Counted from the stretch's first letter, positions 34,606-48,840 are shown. The stretch: 64,000 nt of DNA from Perognathus longimembris pacificus (GCF_023159225.1 NC_063176.1:33583786-33647785); one strand, 5' to 3'. Numbers and translations: made by a program. Notes: generated by a model from the letters alone, not told the origin.

Positions 34606-37600
34606 ATAAAAATGATGGTGTCTACTGCAGAGTACTTGCCTAATTTTTTAAATCATGTTCGATTCTCATTATCACAAAAAAGTCAATACAATAATTTTTA
34701 TATTTAAAAATAGAAATGTATATAGTTATAATGTGATATATAATTTTAGTAGTAAACTAGGCACAATATAGGATTTTTGATAATATCTTTTCTATAAGAG
34801 ATCGCAATATCTTAAACTAGTTTTATAGTAATTGAGTGTTCTTGTGTAATACATTCATTGATAATGATTCTACAATAGTCAGATATATGATTTTTCCAAC
34901 AATTTTTATGATACATTGAAGACTCCATTGTACTTCTTAAAGTTGTCAGTATTTTCTCCCCCTCTTAGGAACTCAACACACCTTCTTTTCCATAAATTTC
35001 TTTACATGTTGTTCTTTGTATCTCATTTTGAAGACTAATCATGACATCGATTTCCAATGACATGATTTCTATAGAACTTTGGCTTCACATCATTTGACTT
35101 CTCAGACAGTAGGAACTCATGTGCAGATTATCTTTGCTCAATAATATTGATGAAAATGAACAATCATGTTCTTGAGTGCCCCTTTTAAGGCACAGCTTCA
35201 TGCTGTTAACTTACTGCTCTGAACTGTGTTCCTGTCCTGGATAATCTCTGGCTGAGTTACAGGTTTGGGATGTGTTTTCCACAAGACTTTGTTCACAGCA
35301 GCTGGGGTCTTGTGGCTCTGAAAGCATCTGTGACTCTGAAAGCAATGAAGGAAAAGAGAGTGAATATTGGAGAAAGTGCTTTGAGAATCATGTAATAGAT
35401 TCATCTAAGATTGCAAATTTATGAAAAAGGTCAGTCATGTGACAGATTTCTAATCATGTTTAGTGTGCAATGCTTACTCTCCCACACTGTAAGATGGATT
35501 GTACACACAAATAATCATACCCCAAACAAGCAAACAAATACATTGCCACACTCCTGGAGTTTCTGACCAAACTTAAACTTTCGATATTACAACTATTATC
35601 ATAATTTTCAAAAGCAGAGAAGATAAAAGGAAATGGATATTTCTCAATATTTTATGTGCCTAATTTAAAAATTGAAAATAAAAAGGAATTAAAACAAAAC
35701 ACATCTCCCTTTCAAGGACTTTACAATCTTATAGATACACAAAACACACAGGAAACTGCTATATAGTTTGATCCTGTGATACAGCAGGAAAAGTGTAATT
35801 TGCTATGGAATATCTCATGGATGAATATCTCATGGAAGGAGGAATAAGATAAATAGATTGAGTTTAGGGACTAGCTTTGAGATAAATGAGTAATAATTAA
35901 GGGATATAAAGTTTATACAAGGACACAACTTAAGTAAGGCCTAGCAGAAAGGAAGTATCCCATTTTGACACAAAGAAAATAGTCAGACAAACTGAGAAAA
36001 CTTAGGTTTAGACGAGAGAAAATAACCATAGAGGCAGATAGAAATCAGTACAAGGTATTATCTAAACTGATCAGTATGAGGTTTATCATTAATAAAAAAT
36101 TGTGTGAATGTCATACTCATATTTTCATCTTAGGAAGAACATTAAGTTGACAATGTTAAAACACATACACAAATACATACATATATACATACAGTTTTAT
36201 ATAATTAGGTTTATATGATTAAGTAGTGACCCAAACAAGATTAACACTAAAGCATCTGTTTCTCTTTTAAAACTTTGAAGGAACTCTGTGCTATTTTAGT
36301 TAGCTTCATCACAAGTTTATGAGGCAGCCTGTTTTACTGTAGGCATAGAAAGAGCATGAGAAGGAAATAGAAGAGAATGGAGTCTTACAAGGGGTGAATG
36401 ATGTATTTCTGGCCCCAGAGGAAGAGAAGAAGGGTGAACAGAGCCCAAGGAGTTGGAGGAGGAAAAGATGAGGGAGGGGCATGAAATCTTATTACAGTGA
36501 ATACTACTAACCATATGCCTGCAAAAATTCAAATATGATCTAACCCTAAAATGATATGATTCAGTCTTTATATAATAAATTCTCTCCCTAGGACTGCTAT
36601 TTTATAGTAGATGTTAACATACATTTGAATTATATATGTTTTATGAGTTTTTGTGTACATCTTAATAGCTTTTGGGATATTAATTATGGAATAGTAGGTA
36701 AAATCATATGTTAATTTTTCTTGTAACTGTCCACATCGTTGTTTTCCACAATAAACTAAATCAAAATAAAAAGTGTTTAGGCAAGTATTATGGCTTGAGA
36801 AAGCTATCAAATTGTTGTTTCTAAGCAAAAAATTTAAGAAGAAAAGTTGTTGCTCATATCCCCTTCCATCTAAATTAAATTTGGTTTTCAATTCTTCTCA
36901 TAAAGCCAGAGTCATTTCTTTAAATACTCTGAACTCTTAACTTTAAGTGAAGTTATAATTTCTCTCTTTTTTTAAAATACACAATGACGTAAAAATCTTA
37001 TTTACATTTAAAACTGGATAAGAAAATCAGTTACATCTTAAACTTTCAGGCTGTGTTATTCATACAGATTACAGCTATGTGTCACAGTTACATAGCAAAA
37101 TTATGCCCTAGTTTTCTCTAATGGAATTCTGCCACAAGGCATTCCTACAATGTGAGCATTGAATATCCTCTAGATTTTATTCTTTAAACCCATTTTTTCC
37201 ACATATGATTCCAGACATACTACAATTTCTGCTATCTGGCCACAGAGGAAGATTAACACTTGGACCAATAATTGTAACTTTTATCCAAGAGTAGTTTTGC
37301 ACAGCAGGCAGCACAGCACTGAATGAAGAGGATCTGAAGCAAGCATGGAACACATGGTTGAGTACTTTGGGAAAGAGCTTATGATTCTCACATTAGGTCC
37401 CTAGTGGAACAAATCCATTCTTGAATAAAATGTCTGAATGCAATTATGAACTCCAAGTTTCCAGTCCTTGTGAAATATTCACAATGTTGGACAAAACAAT
37501 GTGGCTATATGGACACACACAATGAATAACTAAGAAACAATAAATGTGCTAGATTTTTCAACAATTGTTATGAACATCTCTTTAGATCGTATAATAATTA

Positions 37601-39244
37601 TGAGTTGCCTTATTATTCAGCTAACCACAAATTCAGTCTCCATACTGACATCAACAAGGATGGCATCTCCTCTTATTCTTTTGTATAAACTTGTGATCTC
37701 CATTATGGAAAGTGGTTTTCCAAATGCATACATCACTTTAAAATTCACCTGAGGTAGCATCTCCGCCTAGCGCATAGCACCTAATGAGCCATGAGACAAC
37801 TGCCAGATGGTTTATGGGTGTATTCATTACAGGACAAAATCAGTTTATTAACAAGAGACTGAAAAAAAATTAAACCAAGCTAGATTTAAAGCAGAAGAAA
37901 GATCCATTAGAAGACACCCCAAAATTTCCATTCAGATAAATAATTATTCCTCTACACCCTGAGTTCAGTCACAAATTTCCATTATGTAATCAGGGAGCTA
38001 AATGACAATACCAATGTGTTTTGTGGATTAGATAGCTAAGAGGTATGCTCTGACATTTAACAGATGCAGATTTTTTCAGCCAATCATCATTATCAATCTT
38101 TCACATGGATGAACACATTATGCTTAAGATTATTATGATTTGAGTACAACTTAAGCTCTATATGTATGGGTAGGCAGAACAGGAAGAGCTGGTGTGTTTT
38201 ATCTCAAAGTCTGTGTCAGACTCATTCTTCTGTCTTCCAAAGACTGAGGCTGTCTGTTGCTGTAATTTTATGACTCCTGACCTGAGGAATGGTATGTTCC
38301 TCTATAATGGGGAGGAGTAGGCTCAGTCATTTGAAGTTTTCTCAGCATACACAACTATTTGTTTCTATATTTGTCTTTCATTGACCCTTCAAACCCTCTC
38401 AAAATGACCTGTGTAGATTACTTCAAGGGTCTCTATTTATTCTGAAGGAGGAACTCACATTGTTAATAACTGCTAGTAAACTTAATGTTTGAATTATGTC
38501 AGATTTAGGGAATGCTCTCAATACACATTGAAAATAAAACTAACTGGAACCTGTACATAAAAACTTTCTTTAAACTCTGGTGTGACTTTAAAACTGAAGA
38601 TGTTTTATCTGTAAGAACTCTGTCAATATTTTCATAAGAAAAAAGCTGTTTTGATGTTACAGTTTCATTAAAATGGTTTTGAAAATCAAGAAGCAGAGAC
38701 AAGGTGTACTTTATTCTATCAGCAAATATTTACCAAGAACTTAATATGCTTATTCCAGTGTAAGAAAATATATCAGCCAATCAACACACATAAATTCTCT
38801 TTCACAGAAACCCTCATGTTAGGAAAAGCACCATGAGTAAATAAGACGTGTTATCTATCACTGTCAGTTTACCCATGAAGGATACATTCCATGATGTTCA
38901 CTAAGTACTAAGGACATATAGGCAATATAAATCATGTATTTGTATGTAATGTAACTATTGATAGGCTATATATCATAACTTTAATATACATATAAAATGC
39001 CTGTGTTTTTCTATAGATGTACTATCCACAACAAACACAACAAACTAATTTATAAAATGCACCCTATATATAATTCAACAATGATATCATGAGACATTGT
39101 AAAGAAATTGATGTGAACATATGCCCTATTTTTTTTTCAAAACACAACCTTTTTTGATAGCAGATGATACAATGCCTGTGAGATGGGAAGAGATAAGATG
39201 GGATGTGGTGAGATGGGGGATTATGCAGGCATCATGACTGGAGC
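34606..39244. other. No gene recognised
   Basis: Long AT-rich stretch with only short open frames (at most about 107 codons at 36568-36891, minus strand, unrecognised). A purine-rich segment at 36345-36480 might be a worn L1 3' UTR. A short GAGATGGG-type minisatellite lies at 39178-39222. Confidence 0.5.
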
Positions 39245-39364
39245 AAAAGCACTAAAAGAAGCAGGAGAGCTCATATGCACATGCCCCCTGGAGGGCCCGT
39301 GGGGTTAATCATTCTAGCCCTCCAGCAGAAGGGTCCCACACCCACTCCACCACGGGAGCACATA

Positions 39365-39535
39365 GGTGGGCAAGCTGCCCCTTAAAGGCAACAGCCGCTC
39401 TGATAGGCGAATTCTGCAGGGGTGAGCGGGCCACCCGTCAACAGCAACACCTGCTCTGATAGGAACACTCGGCACAGGTGGGCTAGCTGCCCCTCAGTGG
39501 CAATACTCACTCTGAAGAGGGAAAAACTTGACCCA
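39365..39535 (+). repeat. ~55-bp tandem repeats in L1-A 5' UTR (copy 3)
   Basis: AGGTGGGCAAGCTGCCCCTT-like units start near 39365, 39419 and 39475, matching the array at 20255-20470 in opposite orientation. Confidence 0.75.
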
Positions 39536-39969
39536 GAGCAACTAGCGGGGAAAGAATCAAAGAAGAGAAAAGTCTCTATTCCATGCTGAATCAGTGACCC
39601 GCAAACCCCCAACAGGGGCTCAGAAGGGTCAGGACAGCATGGCAGCAGAAGACAAACCTGCAGAGAAAGCCATAGAACCTACCCAACCCTAACTGCAGTG
39701 AAGGTAACCGTGTTGGCAACAACTGAGATGGTCACACTCAAACATAGGACAGTAAGATTCAGCAGCAGAACTCAGGAAACAAACAAGTCACTGCTGGCGG
39801 AACAGCAGGAACCAGCACTAAGCCAAGCCAAGGCCGCCACCTAAAATGCAAGAGGAAATCAAGAAACCATAACTACTTCATCCCAGATGCGTAAATCACA
39901 AAGAAATATTGCAAATTTTATGAAAGGTCAAGCCAACTCGCCAGCTCCACAAAGCAGTATGACTTAAGA

Positions 39970-41008
39970 GGAGATGGAAAATAAAAAATCAACTGAGGCT
40001 AAGATAGCAGAAATGATTGAAAGCCTCAGGAACGAATTCAGAAAACAGTTCCAGGAATTTAGAATGGAAGTCTCAAAGGACCTTCAGGAAATCAAGAAAG
40101 AAAAAGAAGCAAAAATGGATACAGTCTACTCCTCCATTAAAGAAGACCTTAACATCCTGAGAAACTAAATTTATAAAAAAATAGATTCAAAATTCAACTC
40201 AGTAAAAGAAGAAATTACCAAAATGAGAATTGATCTGGCAACCATAAACAACTCAATCGCCTCAATGCATTCCTCACTCTAAGCCACATCACAAAGAGTT
40301 GATCAACTTGAATCTCGAGTCTCTCTTTTGGATAATGATTCAGCTGATAAGGACCAGAAGATTACCACACACCATGAAACTGTCAAACTCCAGAGCAGAT
40401 TAATCTAGGAGATGGTGGACAGGAAGAAGAAATATAATCTGCATATAATCGGAACAGATGCAGGAGAGGAGTATCAGAGCAGAGCTACACATCACATATT
40501 CAATAGAATCATTACGAAGAATTTCTCCAATATCAAATGGGAAAACCTCACCCAAATAACAGAAGCATATAGAACACCTAGCAGACAGGACCCTACAGAA
40601 AACACCCCAGACACATCATAGTCAAGAAGTCAGATTTCAACAACAAGGAACATATTCTGAATGTAGTCAAAACAATGAAAAAATATAATACAATGGAAAA
40701 AAAGGTCAGAATCACAGCAGACCTCTCCACACAAACTTACAATGCATAAAGAACCTGAAAGAACACAACCCAAGTCCTGAGCCTACAAATGCCAACCCAG
40801 AATTAGATACCCAGCAAAATTAAAATTTACTTTTCAGGGAAAAAACAAATTTTTCCATAGCAAAGAGAAAGTAAAGGAATATGTGTACAAAAAGCAGAAA
40901 ACATACAGGACCTCCAAACAGAAACAAAAAGAAACTACAATAGCCAGAGCCCAACAGGAAGAACAGCTCAATAAAGACAAGAAAGAAAGGAGAGGAAACG
41001 CAGCCTAA
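39970..41008 (+). pseudogene. L1 ORF1, broken, copy 3
   Basis: Pieces include an N-terminal coiled coil (39974-40168, heptad-like, rich in E, K and Q), a middle RRM-like segment (40412-40621, KYNLHIIGTDAGEEYQ ... FNRIITKNFSNIKWENL) and a decayed C-terminal domain up to about 40950 before ORF2. Several stops and frameshifts separate them. The order matches L1 ORF1p, the RNA-packaging chaperone. Confidence 0.85.
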
Positions 41009-41015
41009 CAGGAAA

Positions 41016-43252
41016 ATGGAAAGGAAAAAACCACACCTATCCATGATCTCTTTGAATATAAATGGTATAAAATCTCCGATAAAGAGAAGCAGACTGACAG
41101 AGTGGATCCATAAACAAAAAATTGCTATCTGTTGTCTTCAAGAGACCCATCTTACAGCAAGGGACAAAAACAGGCCCCAAATGAAAGCAAGGAGGAATAA
41201 CTTCCAAGCAAACCCACCTACCAAAATGGCACGGGTAGGCATCCTGAGTTCAGAAAAGCTAGACTTCTCACTAAAATCAGTTCAAAAAGATAAAGGAGGG
41301 CATTACATTTTAATACAAGGAAAAATACAGAGTCAAGACATCATGGTGATAAATTTATACTCACCGAACAAAAGAGGCCCTAAATATGTCAAACAAATTC
41401 TCACAGAACTACAGAACAAGATATATCCAAATGCAATCATGGTGGGAGATTTTAATACTCCACTCTCTCCAAGAGATAGATCCAACACACAGAGGATTAG
41501 CAAGGGAGCCAAAGACCTAAGTAACACCATATCCCACATGGATCTGACAGATCTGTGCAGTTTTTCACTCTGCAGAGAACCAATACACATTCCTCTCAGC
41601 AGCCCATGGAACATACTCCAAAATAGATCATGTCATAGTCCACACCAAGAACCTCAGCAAATACAAGAGTATTGACATTATACCATGTATTCTATCTGAC
41701 CACAGTGGAATCAAGATAGCCCTCATTACCAAAGGATACCACAGAAACTACACAAATACTTGGAGGCTAAACCCCTCACTGTTATGTACCATTTGGTTCA
41801 CAGAGCAAATAATGGACAAAATTAACGAGTTTATAAGCCACAATGACAATGAAAATACATCACAAAGAAACCTATGGGATACAGCAAAGGCAGTGCTGAG
41901 GGGCAAGAACACTGCCCTCAGCACACACCTTAAAGGAATGAAATCAGAACAGGTAAATAACGTCATGATGTAGCTAAAACGACTGGAAAATACAACAAAA
42001 AATTGAATCTAAAACAACTAGGAGGAGAGAGATCACAAAGATTAAAGAAGAGATAAATCTGATTGAGAATAGAAGGACCATTCAACAAATAAATCAAACT
42101 GAGAGCTGGTTCTTTGACAAAATAAATAAAATTGACAGAACCCTTTCAAGACTTACAAAAAAAAAAAAAGAAGAGAAGAGACTCATATTCGTAAAATCAG
42201 AGACTCCACTGGAAAGATTACAACAAATACACAGGATATTTAAATAATCATAAGGAACTCGTTCCAGAACCTTTACTCACTAAAGAATGAAAATTTTACA
42301 GAAATGGATCAATTCGTAGAGAAGTATAAACTGCCCAAACTGAATCAAGAAGAAATAAATCAACTAAATAAACCAATAACTTACAGCAACATACAGGATG
42401 TAATCAAGAGCCTTCTAACAAAGAAAGGCTCAGGTCCAGATGGATTCACCAATGAATTCTATAAACCTTCAGTGAGAGCTAATACCATCACACCTCAAAC
42501 ACTTCCGTGAAATAGAAACACAGGGAGAAATCCCATACTCATTTTATGAAGCTAATATTATACTCATCCCCTAACCAGGCAAAGACCCAACAACAAAAAA
42601 AGAGAATTACAGACCAATATCACTAATGAACACAGATGCAAACAAAATATTAGCTAACAGGATCCAGAAACTGATCAAGAAATTATATATCATCACCAAG
42701 TTGGCGTCATCACACAGATGCAAGGATAATTCAACATCAGCAAATCAATAAATGTAATTCACCTCATCAACAGAGCTAACACCAAGAACCATATCATCAT
42801 CTCTGCCGATGCCCAAAAAGCCTTTGACAAAATACAACACTCATATATGTTAAGAGCCCTTGAGAGACCAGGAATACAGGGGACATTCCTTAAAACAATA
42901 AAAGCCATAAACAACAGACCAACTGCTAATATCATATTAAATGGGGAGAAACTAAAGCCATTTCCCTTAAACTCAGTAACAAGACAAGGATGCCCACTCT
43001 CCCTGCTTCTATTCAACATAGTGCTGTAATCCCTAGCCATAGCAATAAGGCAAGAGGAGGGCATCAAAGGGATCCACATTGTCAAAGAAGAAATCAAACT
43101 ATCCCTGTTCGCAGATGACATGATCTTATATCTGAAGGACCCAAAAACTCAGTCCCAAAACTCCTAGAACTGAGGAAAAATTTTTGGCAAAGTAGCAGGA
43201 TACAAAATCAACCCAAAAAGTCAGCAGCTTTTCTGTAAAACAGCAATGTACA
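41016..43252 (+). pseudogene. L1 ORF2 N-terminal half, broken, copy 3
   Basis: The endonuclease domain at 41016-41675 keeps SLNINGIKSP, LQETHL (catalytic E present) and VGDFNTPLS, then shifts frame by a small deletion near 41556. Downstream are SDHSGIK (41696-41716), a shared TAG at about 41972, [13 protein letters not shown] (42427-42465), a reverse transcriptase core (42847-43029, [16 protein letters not shown]) and FADDMI near 43108. The L1-B insertion follows at 43253. Confidence 0.9.
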
Positions 43253-45176
43253 GTCCCTCTGACATCGCAGTTTTCTCACCCCATAGAAACTTTGACTCCT
43301 AGAAAGACAGCCAGAGTAAGTTCTAACATTACAGGGATTCTGGACAGGAAGGAAAAATCCACTTTGCTCGCCTGAAAACACAGATTTGAGCTCCGGGCGG
43401 CGTTCTGCCGCCGTGCCAGTTCCGGCGCCGGCACAGTGCCTGGCACAGCACCCGGCACAGCAACCCGCATTCTGCGCGGCTAAAGCACACAGCAGAGACC
43501 AGTGAGAAATACTCCAGATGGCGGCTTAGCACAGACGACCTGAAATTGCAGAGAAAGCATGAGTACCCCATGAAAGATATTCTCACTTGCGCCCACAGAC
43601 CAGCTTCTGGAAGGCAGCCCTTCCCCCACCACCAGAGCAAAGCACCATCTTTGCCACTGGCATAGGGTCAGACCAGATTGGAACTAAAGCAGGCCTGGGG
43701 AAAGCGAGGTCAAAGGAGCCATCTTTGAAAAGGGCAAGAGGGATCGACCAGTGAGAGTGAGCTCCGCCCAGGAGAATGTCCCCTGCCCAGGCGGGAGGCA
43801 TGTCCTGGGCCTGGGCTTAGCCAGAGGTGCCCCACACTGCCCGCCAGAATTTCTAAATTTAAAGCGAAAGCGGCCAGCAGCTCCCGGTGGCACGGAAACA
43901 CCAGACGGGGGAACAAACAGTCCCTGGGACAGGTAAACGGTCCTGTCACAGAGGAAGCCCAATTCCCAGCCCATAACGGAGCTGCATTCCATAGCCACCT
44001 CCGCCAAGGAGGCCGCCTCCCTGAGGCAAGCAACTGTCAGCCAGGTAAAACAGGCCAGAGGCGCCCACCCTGCTGAGTCCACAGCCTATTCAAAGCCAGG
44101 CATCAAAAGCAGCGGCCCCACAGCAGACAGAGGAGCCACAGTTCCCGAGACTGCTCACGTCCCCATCTACAGAGGACGCCCAAGGCCTACCTGCAAGCTG
44201 TGTGAACCACAGACACCCAGGATTGCACCAACAGGGGACAAGGGTCAGATCAGATCCACCCCCTGCAAACTGAAATCAAGTCAAACCCAGCCAATCAGGA
44301 AAATAGACTGCAGACCATCGCAAGGAAACCAGAGACTGGGGAAAGACTACCCAAACAAGGAGGAATCCATTTTTTTTTCTTTTCAAACATTTTTTTTTAA
44401 TTTTTCTTTTTAATTTTTTCATTTCTGAAACATCGTTGGTTTTTTGTTTGTTTGTTTGTTTTCCATTTTTACTGGTTTGTTTTATCAAGTTTTTTTTTGG
44501 TTTGATTGTTAGTTTGGATTGTTCCTTTTCTGTTTTTTCTTTCTTTCTTTCTTTTTTCCTTTCTATTTTTTTCATTTTTAAATAATTTTTCTCTGTTTTG
44601 TGCATCAGTCTTCCAGTATTTTTACTTTACTTCTCTCTTTGCATTCTCTTTCTTTAAAAATTACTTTCCTATGAATAACACCTCAACTCTTTTCTGCTAA
44701 CTCTCCATTGTCTATCATTTTAACCTTGTTCTTTCTACTGATTCTACTCTTCTCCACAATTCCATTTCACTGAAACTAAACCAAAATCACCACCTACACA
44801 TTCCAATACATTTTACTCTATTCTCTTTACTACCTCCAACTTACCCTCCTGACTTACTGCCTAGACCTCCAGGTTCCATTGACTTCTGGTTATTGGATAG
44901 AGGGTATCCCAGCTTATTCCGAGTGAATCAAAGGGGTTCATAGAGAAAGCCAGTCCTAAAGAACTTAATACAAAAACAAGAATTGCGTATAGGGTTGTAA
45001 GAGTAAATAAGTTACTACTGAATACAGGGCCCAGGATCAGTTGTTATATTGAATTGTATTCTTTAGGAACACCAAATCTAATTTTATAGACAGGTATAAA
45101 AGGTATCTGTATATAATTGTGAACTTGTAAGATTTACACAACAGTGCTTGGTAAGGGCTGCTTTGGATCTTAAACG
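43253..45176 (+). promoter_or_regulatory. 5' UTR of L1-B
   Basis: It begins GTCCCTCTGACATCGCAG. The first 1.1 kb is GC-rich with CpGs (for example 43385-43480, with repeated GGCACAG motifs). About 44368-44680 is extremely T-rich, then it turns AT-rich up to ORF1. The first 300 bases match 63718-64000, showing this is the regular L1-B 5' end. L1 5' UTRs hold the internal promoter. Confidence 0.8.
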
Positions 45177-45215
45177 GTGCTCACAGGTGCTGGTAGACTG
45201 GCATTCCCAATCCAA

Positions 45216-46333
45216 ATGGGCAGAAGGAACACAAGAAAGATGGCAAACAATGGAATCTTATCCCCCACTCAAAACAAGCAGGAAGCAGAGCAGTCAATCA
45301 AAGACATAGAAGAGAACCCCCAAAATGCTCTACAAAGTCTACTGATAAACATGATAAATGAAAAGTTTGAATCTCTTCAGTCAATTATTCTATACCGTGA
45401 GGAGGCAAAGCAAAAATTAATGGAGAATTTCATGGCATCCACAAATAGAAAGATAAATGAACTTCAAGAGTCAAATGAAAAGATAGCAACCCAGCTTAAA
45501 GATTTGAGAGACAACACTCAAAACCAAAGTAATGAAGTTAATGAAGTAAAGAAGTCCATACAAGACCTAAGAAATGACATGGAAATCATCAGGAAAGACC
45601 AGTCAGAAGGAAAAGAGATTCAAAATCAAGTAGCTAGCCTACAGTCCCGACTAACTGAAGCAGAGGATCGAATCTCAGGAGCTGAAGATTCCTTAGATTC
45701 TATGGAGAAAGATCAAAAATCAATACAAATCCAGTCCAATCAACAAAACAGATTGCTACAGGAGATTCAAGACACAATCAGGAAGCCCAATTTAAGGATA
45801 ATAGTTATTGAGGAAAACTTGGAGAAAGAGGTTAATGGGATAGGCAATCTATTTAACAGAATATTAGCTGAGAACTTCCCAAATATCCAGAAGGAAAGGC
45901 CTATACAGATACAAGAAGCATTTAGAAACCCGAACCGACCAGACCAGAATAGGACATCACACTGACACATTGTGATGAAAACAGGATCAGTAGAGCACAA
46001 AGAAAGAATCCTTAAAGCTGTTAGGGAGAAGAAAACAATCACATATAAAGAAAAAGCAATCAGAATTACCACAGACTTCTCAGCAGAGACCATGAAAGCA
46101 AGGAAAGCCTGAAATGAAGTATACCAAACACTAAATAAAAATAACTACCAACCAAGAATTCTGTACCCAGCCAAACTCTCATTCATAATCGAAGGTCAAA
46201 TAAAAGTCTTCCACAGTAAGGAAAAATTGAAACAATATATCTCCACCAAATCAGCTTTACAGAAAATCCTGAAAGATGTACTATACAGGGAAAATAATCA
46301 ATATCCCAATACAGACAGAGAAATGAACCCTAA
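45216..46333 (+). pseudogene. L1-B ORF1, broken
   Basis: I place the start at MGRRNTRKMANN (45216); an in-frame ATG upstream at 45177 gives an unlikely extension. A long glutamine- and lysine-rich coiled coil (about residues 20-190) leads into an RRM-like segment (RKPNLRIIVIEENLEKE, FNRILAENFPNIQKERPIQI). The frame is lost near 45955, and the C-terminal domain continues in another frame (RITTDFSAETMKARKA, NYQPRILYPAKLSFI) with a TGA at about 46111. It ends at TAA 46331-46333. Function would be L1 RNA binding, but it is dead as it stands. Confidence 0.88.
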
Positions 46334-46375
46334 ATAGGAAACATCAGATCAAGAAATGGGAAGACACAGCTTTAA

Positions 46376-48307
46376 AGAATCCCATAGACACTACCCCAAA
46401 ACTACTAGAGCTGATCCAAAACTTTGGCAAAGTTGCAGGATATAAAATAAACCTTCAAAAATCAACGGCCTTTCTCTATGCTAACGACCCGAAGACTGAG
46501 TCTGATATCAGGAAAGCAACTTCTTTTGCAATACCCCCAAAAACATAAAATACCTAGGAATAAACTTAACCAAAGAAGTGAAAGACCTCTTTGATGAGAA
46601 CTTTAAAAGCTTGAGACAAAATTAAGTCAGAACTAAGGAAATGGAAAAACCTCCATGCTCCTGGATTGGGAGGATTAATATAACCAAAATGGCAATATTG
46701 CCTAAGGCTATCTACAAATTCAATGCAATACCCATTAATATCCCAACACCATTTTTTAAGGAAATAGAGGAGGCAATCCAGAAATTCATATGGAACAATA
46801 AAAGACCTAGAATAGGAAAAACACTCCTAAGCAGAAAGAACAGTGCTGGAGGAATTACAATACACAACTTCAAGCTGTATTATAGAGCTATAGTAATAAA
46901 AACAGCTTGGTATTGGCACCGGAACAGGCCTGAAGACCAATGGAACAGAATTGAAGACCCAGAAATGAACCCACAGGGGGCTGGGGATATAGCCTAGTGG
47001 CAACAGTGCCTGCCTCAGATACACGAGGCCCTAGGTTCAATTCCCCAGCACCACATATACAGAAAACGGCCAGAAGCGGCGCTGTGGCTCAAGTGGCGGA
47101 GTGCTAGCCTTGAGCGGGAAGAAGCCAGGGACAGTGCTCAGGCCCGGAATCCAAGGCCCAGGACTGGCCAAAAAAAAAAAAGAAATGAACCCAGAACTAC
47201 GCCTACTTAATCTTTGATAAAGGAGCTAAGACAATAGTATGGAAGAAAGATAGCCTCTTTAACAAGTGGTGCTGGCAAAACTGGCTCAACACATGCAACA
47301 AACTAAAACTAGATCCTTATATATCACCCTGCACCAAAATCAATTCCAAATGGATTAAAGACCTCGAAATCAAAACAGACACCCTGAAAACCCTAAAGGA
47401 AGGAGTAGGAGAAACACTTGGGCTCCTTGGCCCAGGACGGAACTTCCTAAACAAAGACCCAGAAAGGCTACAAATCAAAGAAAGGTTGGACAAATGGGAC
47501 TGCATCAAACTGCAGAGCTTCTGCATGGCAAAGGACATAGCTCGAAAAATAAACAGAGAGCCCACAGACTGGGAGAAGATCTTTACCGGACATTCAACAG
47601 ACAAAGGCCTCACATCTAAAATATATGCAGAACTAAAAAAATTACCTTCTTCCAAAACAAAACCACAAAGAACCAATAGCCCCCTCATCAAGTGGGCTAA
47701 AGACTTACAAAGAGACTTCTCTGATGATGAAATGAGAATGGCCAAGAGATATATGAAAAAATGTTCTACATCACTTGCCATAAAAGAAATGCAAATCAAA
47801 ACAACATTGAGATTCCATCTCACTGCAGTAAGAATGTCATATATCAAGAAAACTAACAATAACAATTGTTGGAGGGGATGTGGCCAAAAGGGAACCCTAC
47901 TTCATTGTTGGTGGGAATGTAAACTGGTTCAGCCACTCCGGCAAGCAGTATGGAGATTCCTCAGAAGGCTAAATATAGAACTCCCCTATGACCCAGCAGC
48001 CCCACTTTTGGGTATCTATCCAAATGACCACAAACAAAATCACAGTAATGCCACCAGCACAACAATGTTCATCGCAGCACAATTTGTCATAGGGAGAATC
48101 AGGAACAAACCCAGATGACCCTCAGTAGATGAATGGATCAGGAAAATGTGGTACATATACACAATGGAATTTTATGCCTCTATCAGAAAGAATGACATTG
48201 TTCCATTTGTAAGGAAATGGAAGGACTTGGAAAAAGTTATACTAAGTGAAGTGAGCCAGACCCAAAGAAACATGGACTCTATAGTCTCCCTTATTGGGAA
48301 TAATTAG
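46376..48307 (+). pseudogene. L1-B ORF2, 5' half deleted, SINE-interrupted
   Basis: About 40 bases after the ORF1 stop the sequence jumps to the ORF2 region just after the FADD motif ([19 protein letters not shown]). The endonuclease and most of the reverse transcriptase are therefore missing. The thumb region ([18 protein letters not shown] at 46641 on) follows, then the SINE, then the C-terminal third (47486-48118), with [36 protein letters not shown] and [18 protein letters not shown] lies at 48116-48118 and the natural stop at 48305. Confidence 0.9.
46974..47180 (+). mobile_element. IDL-Geo SINE, youngest layer of the nest
   Basis: Near-consensus sequence: GGGCTGGGGATATAGCCTAG, GGTTCAATTCCCCAGCACC, then GGCGCTGTGGCTCAAGTGGC and a CCCAGGACTGGCC end with a 12-A tail. 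It is flanked by a perfect 13-bp repeat AGAAATGAACCCA at 46961-46973 and 47181-47193. CpGs are intact. Confidence 0.97.
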
Positions 48308-48840
48308 TACAGGTTTAGGCAAGTCATAGCAGAGCATCACAAGTCCCAATAGCTATCCCCTTTTGAACACATAAGATGATGATAAGTGAAATGAACTCCA
48401 TGTTATGGAAACAATTGTTATATCACAGTTGTAACTACTTTCAACATCCCAGGTGTATATGTAGCCTCTAATATTGATGATGTTCTTGTATCACCTTCCT
48501 GTGGTTGTACCTACACTATCTCTGTAATCTTATCTGAGTATATTGGAACCCGTGTATACTGGTATTGGATGCAGGAAATTGAAAGGGAATACCAAATTTG
48601 AGAGACATGGGGTAAAAAAAGACAAACAAGTACAAAAGCAATACTTGCAAAACTGTTTGGTGTAAGTGAACTGAACACCTCCGGGGGGGGGGGGAAAGAA
48701 AGGAGGAGGAGGTTGTGGGGTATGATGGACAAGGTAACAAACAGTACAAGAAATGTATCCAATGCCTAACGTATGAAACTGTAACCTCTCTGTACATCAG
48801 TTTCATAATAAAAATTAAAGAAAAAATATCTAAAAAAAAA

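Noticed and set aside
43684..44082. 132-codon minus-strand frame as a gene
   Set aside because: It lies antisense in the GC-rich L1-B 5' UTR. The region is explained by the L1 and no protein family is recognised.
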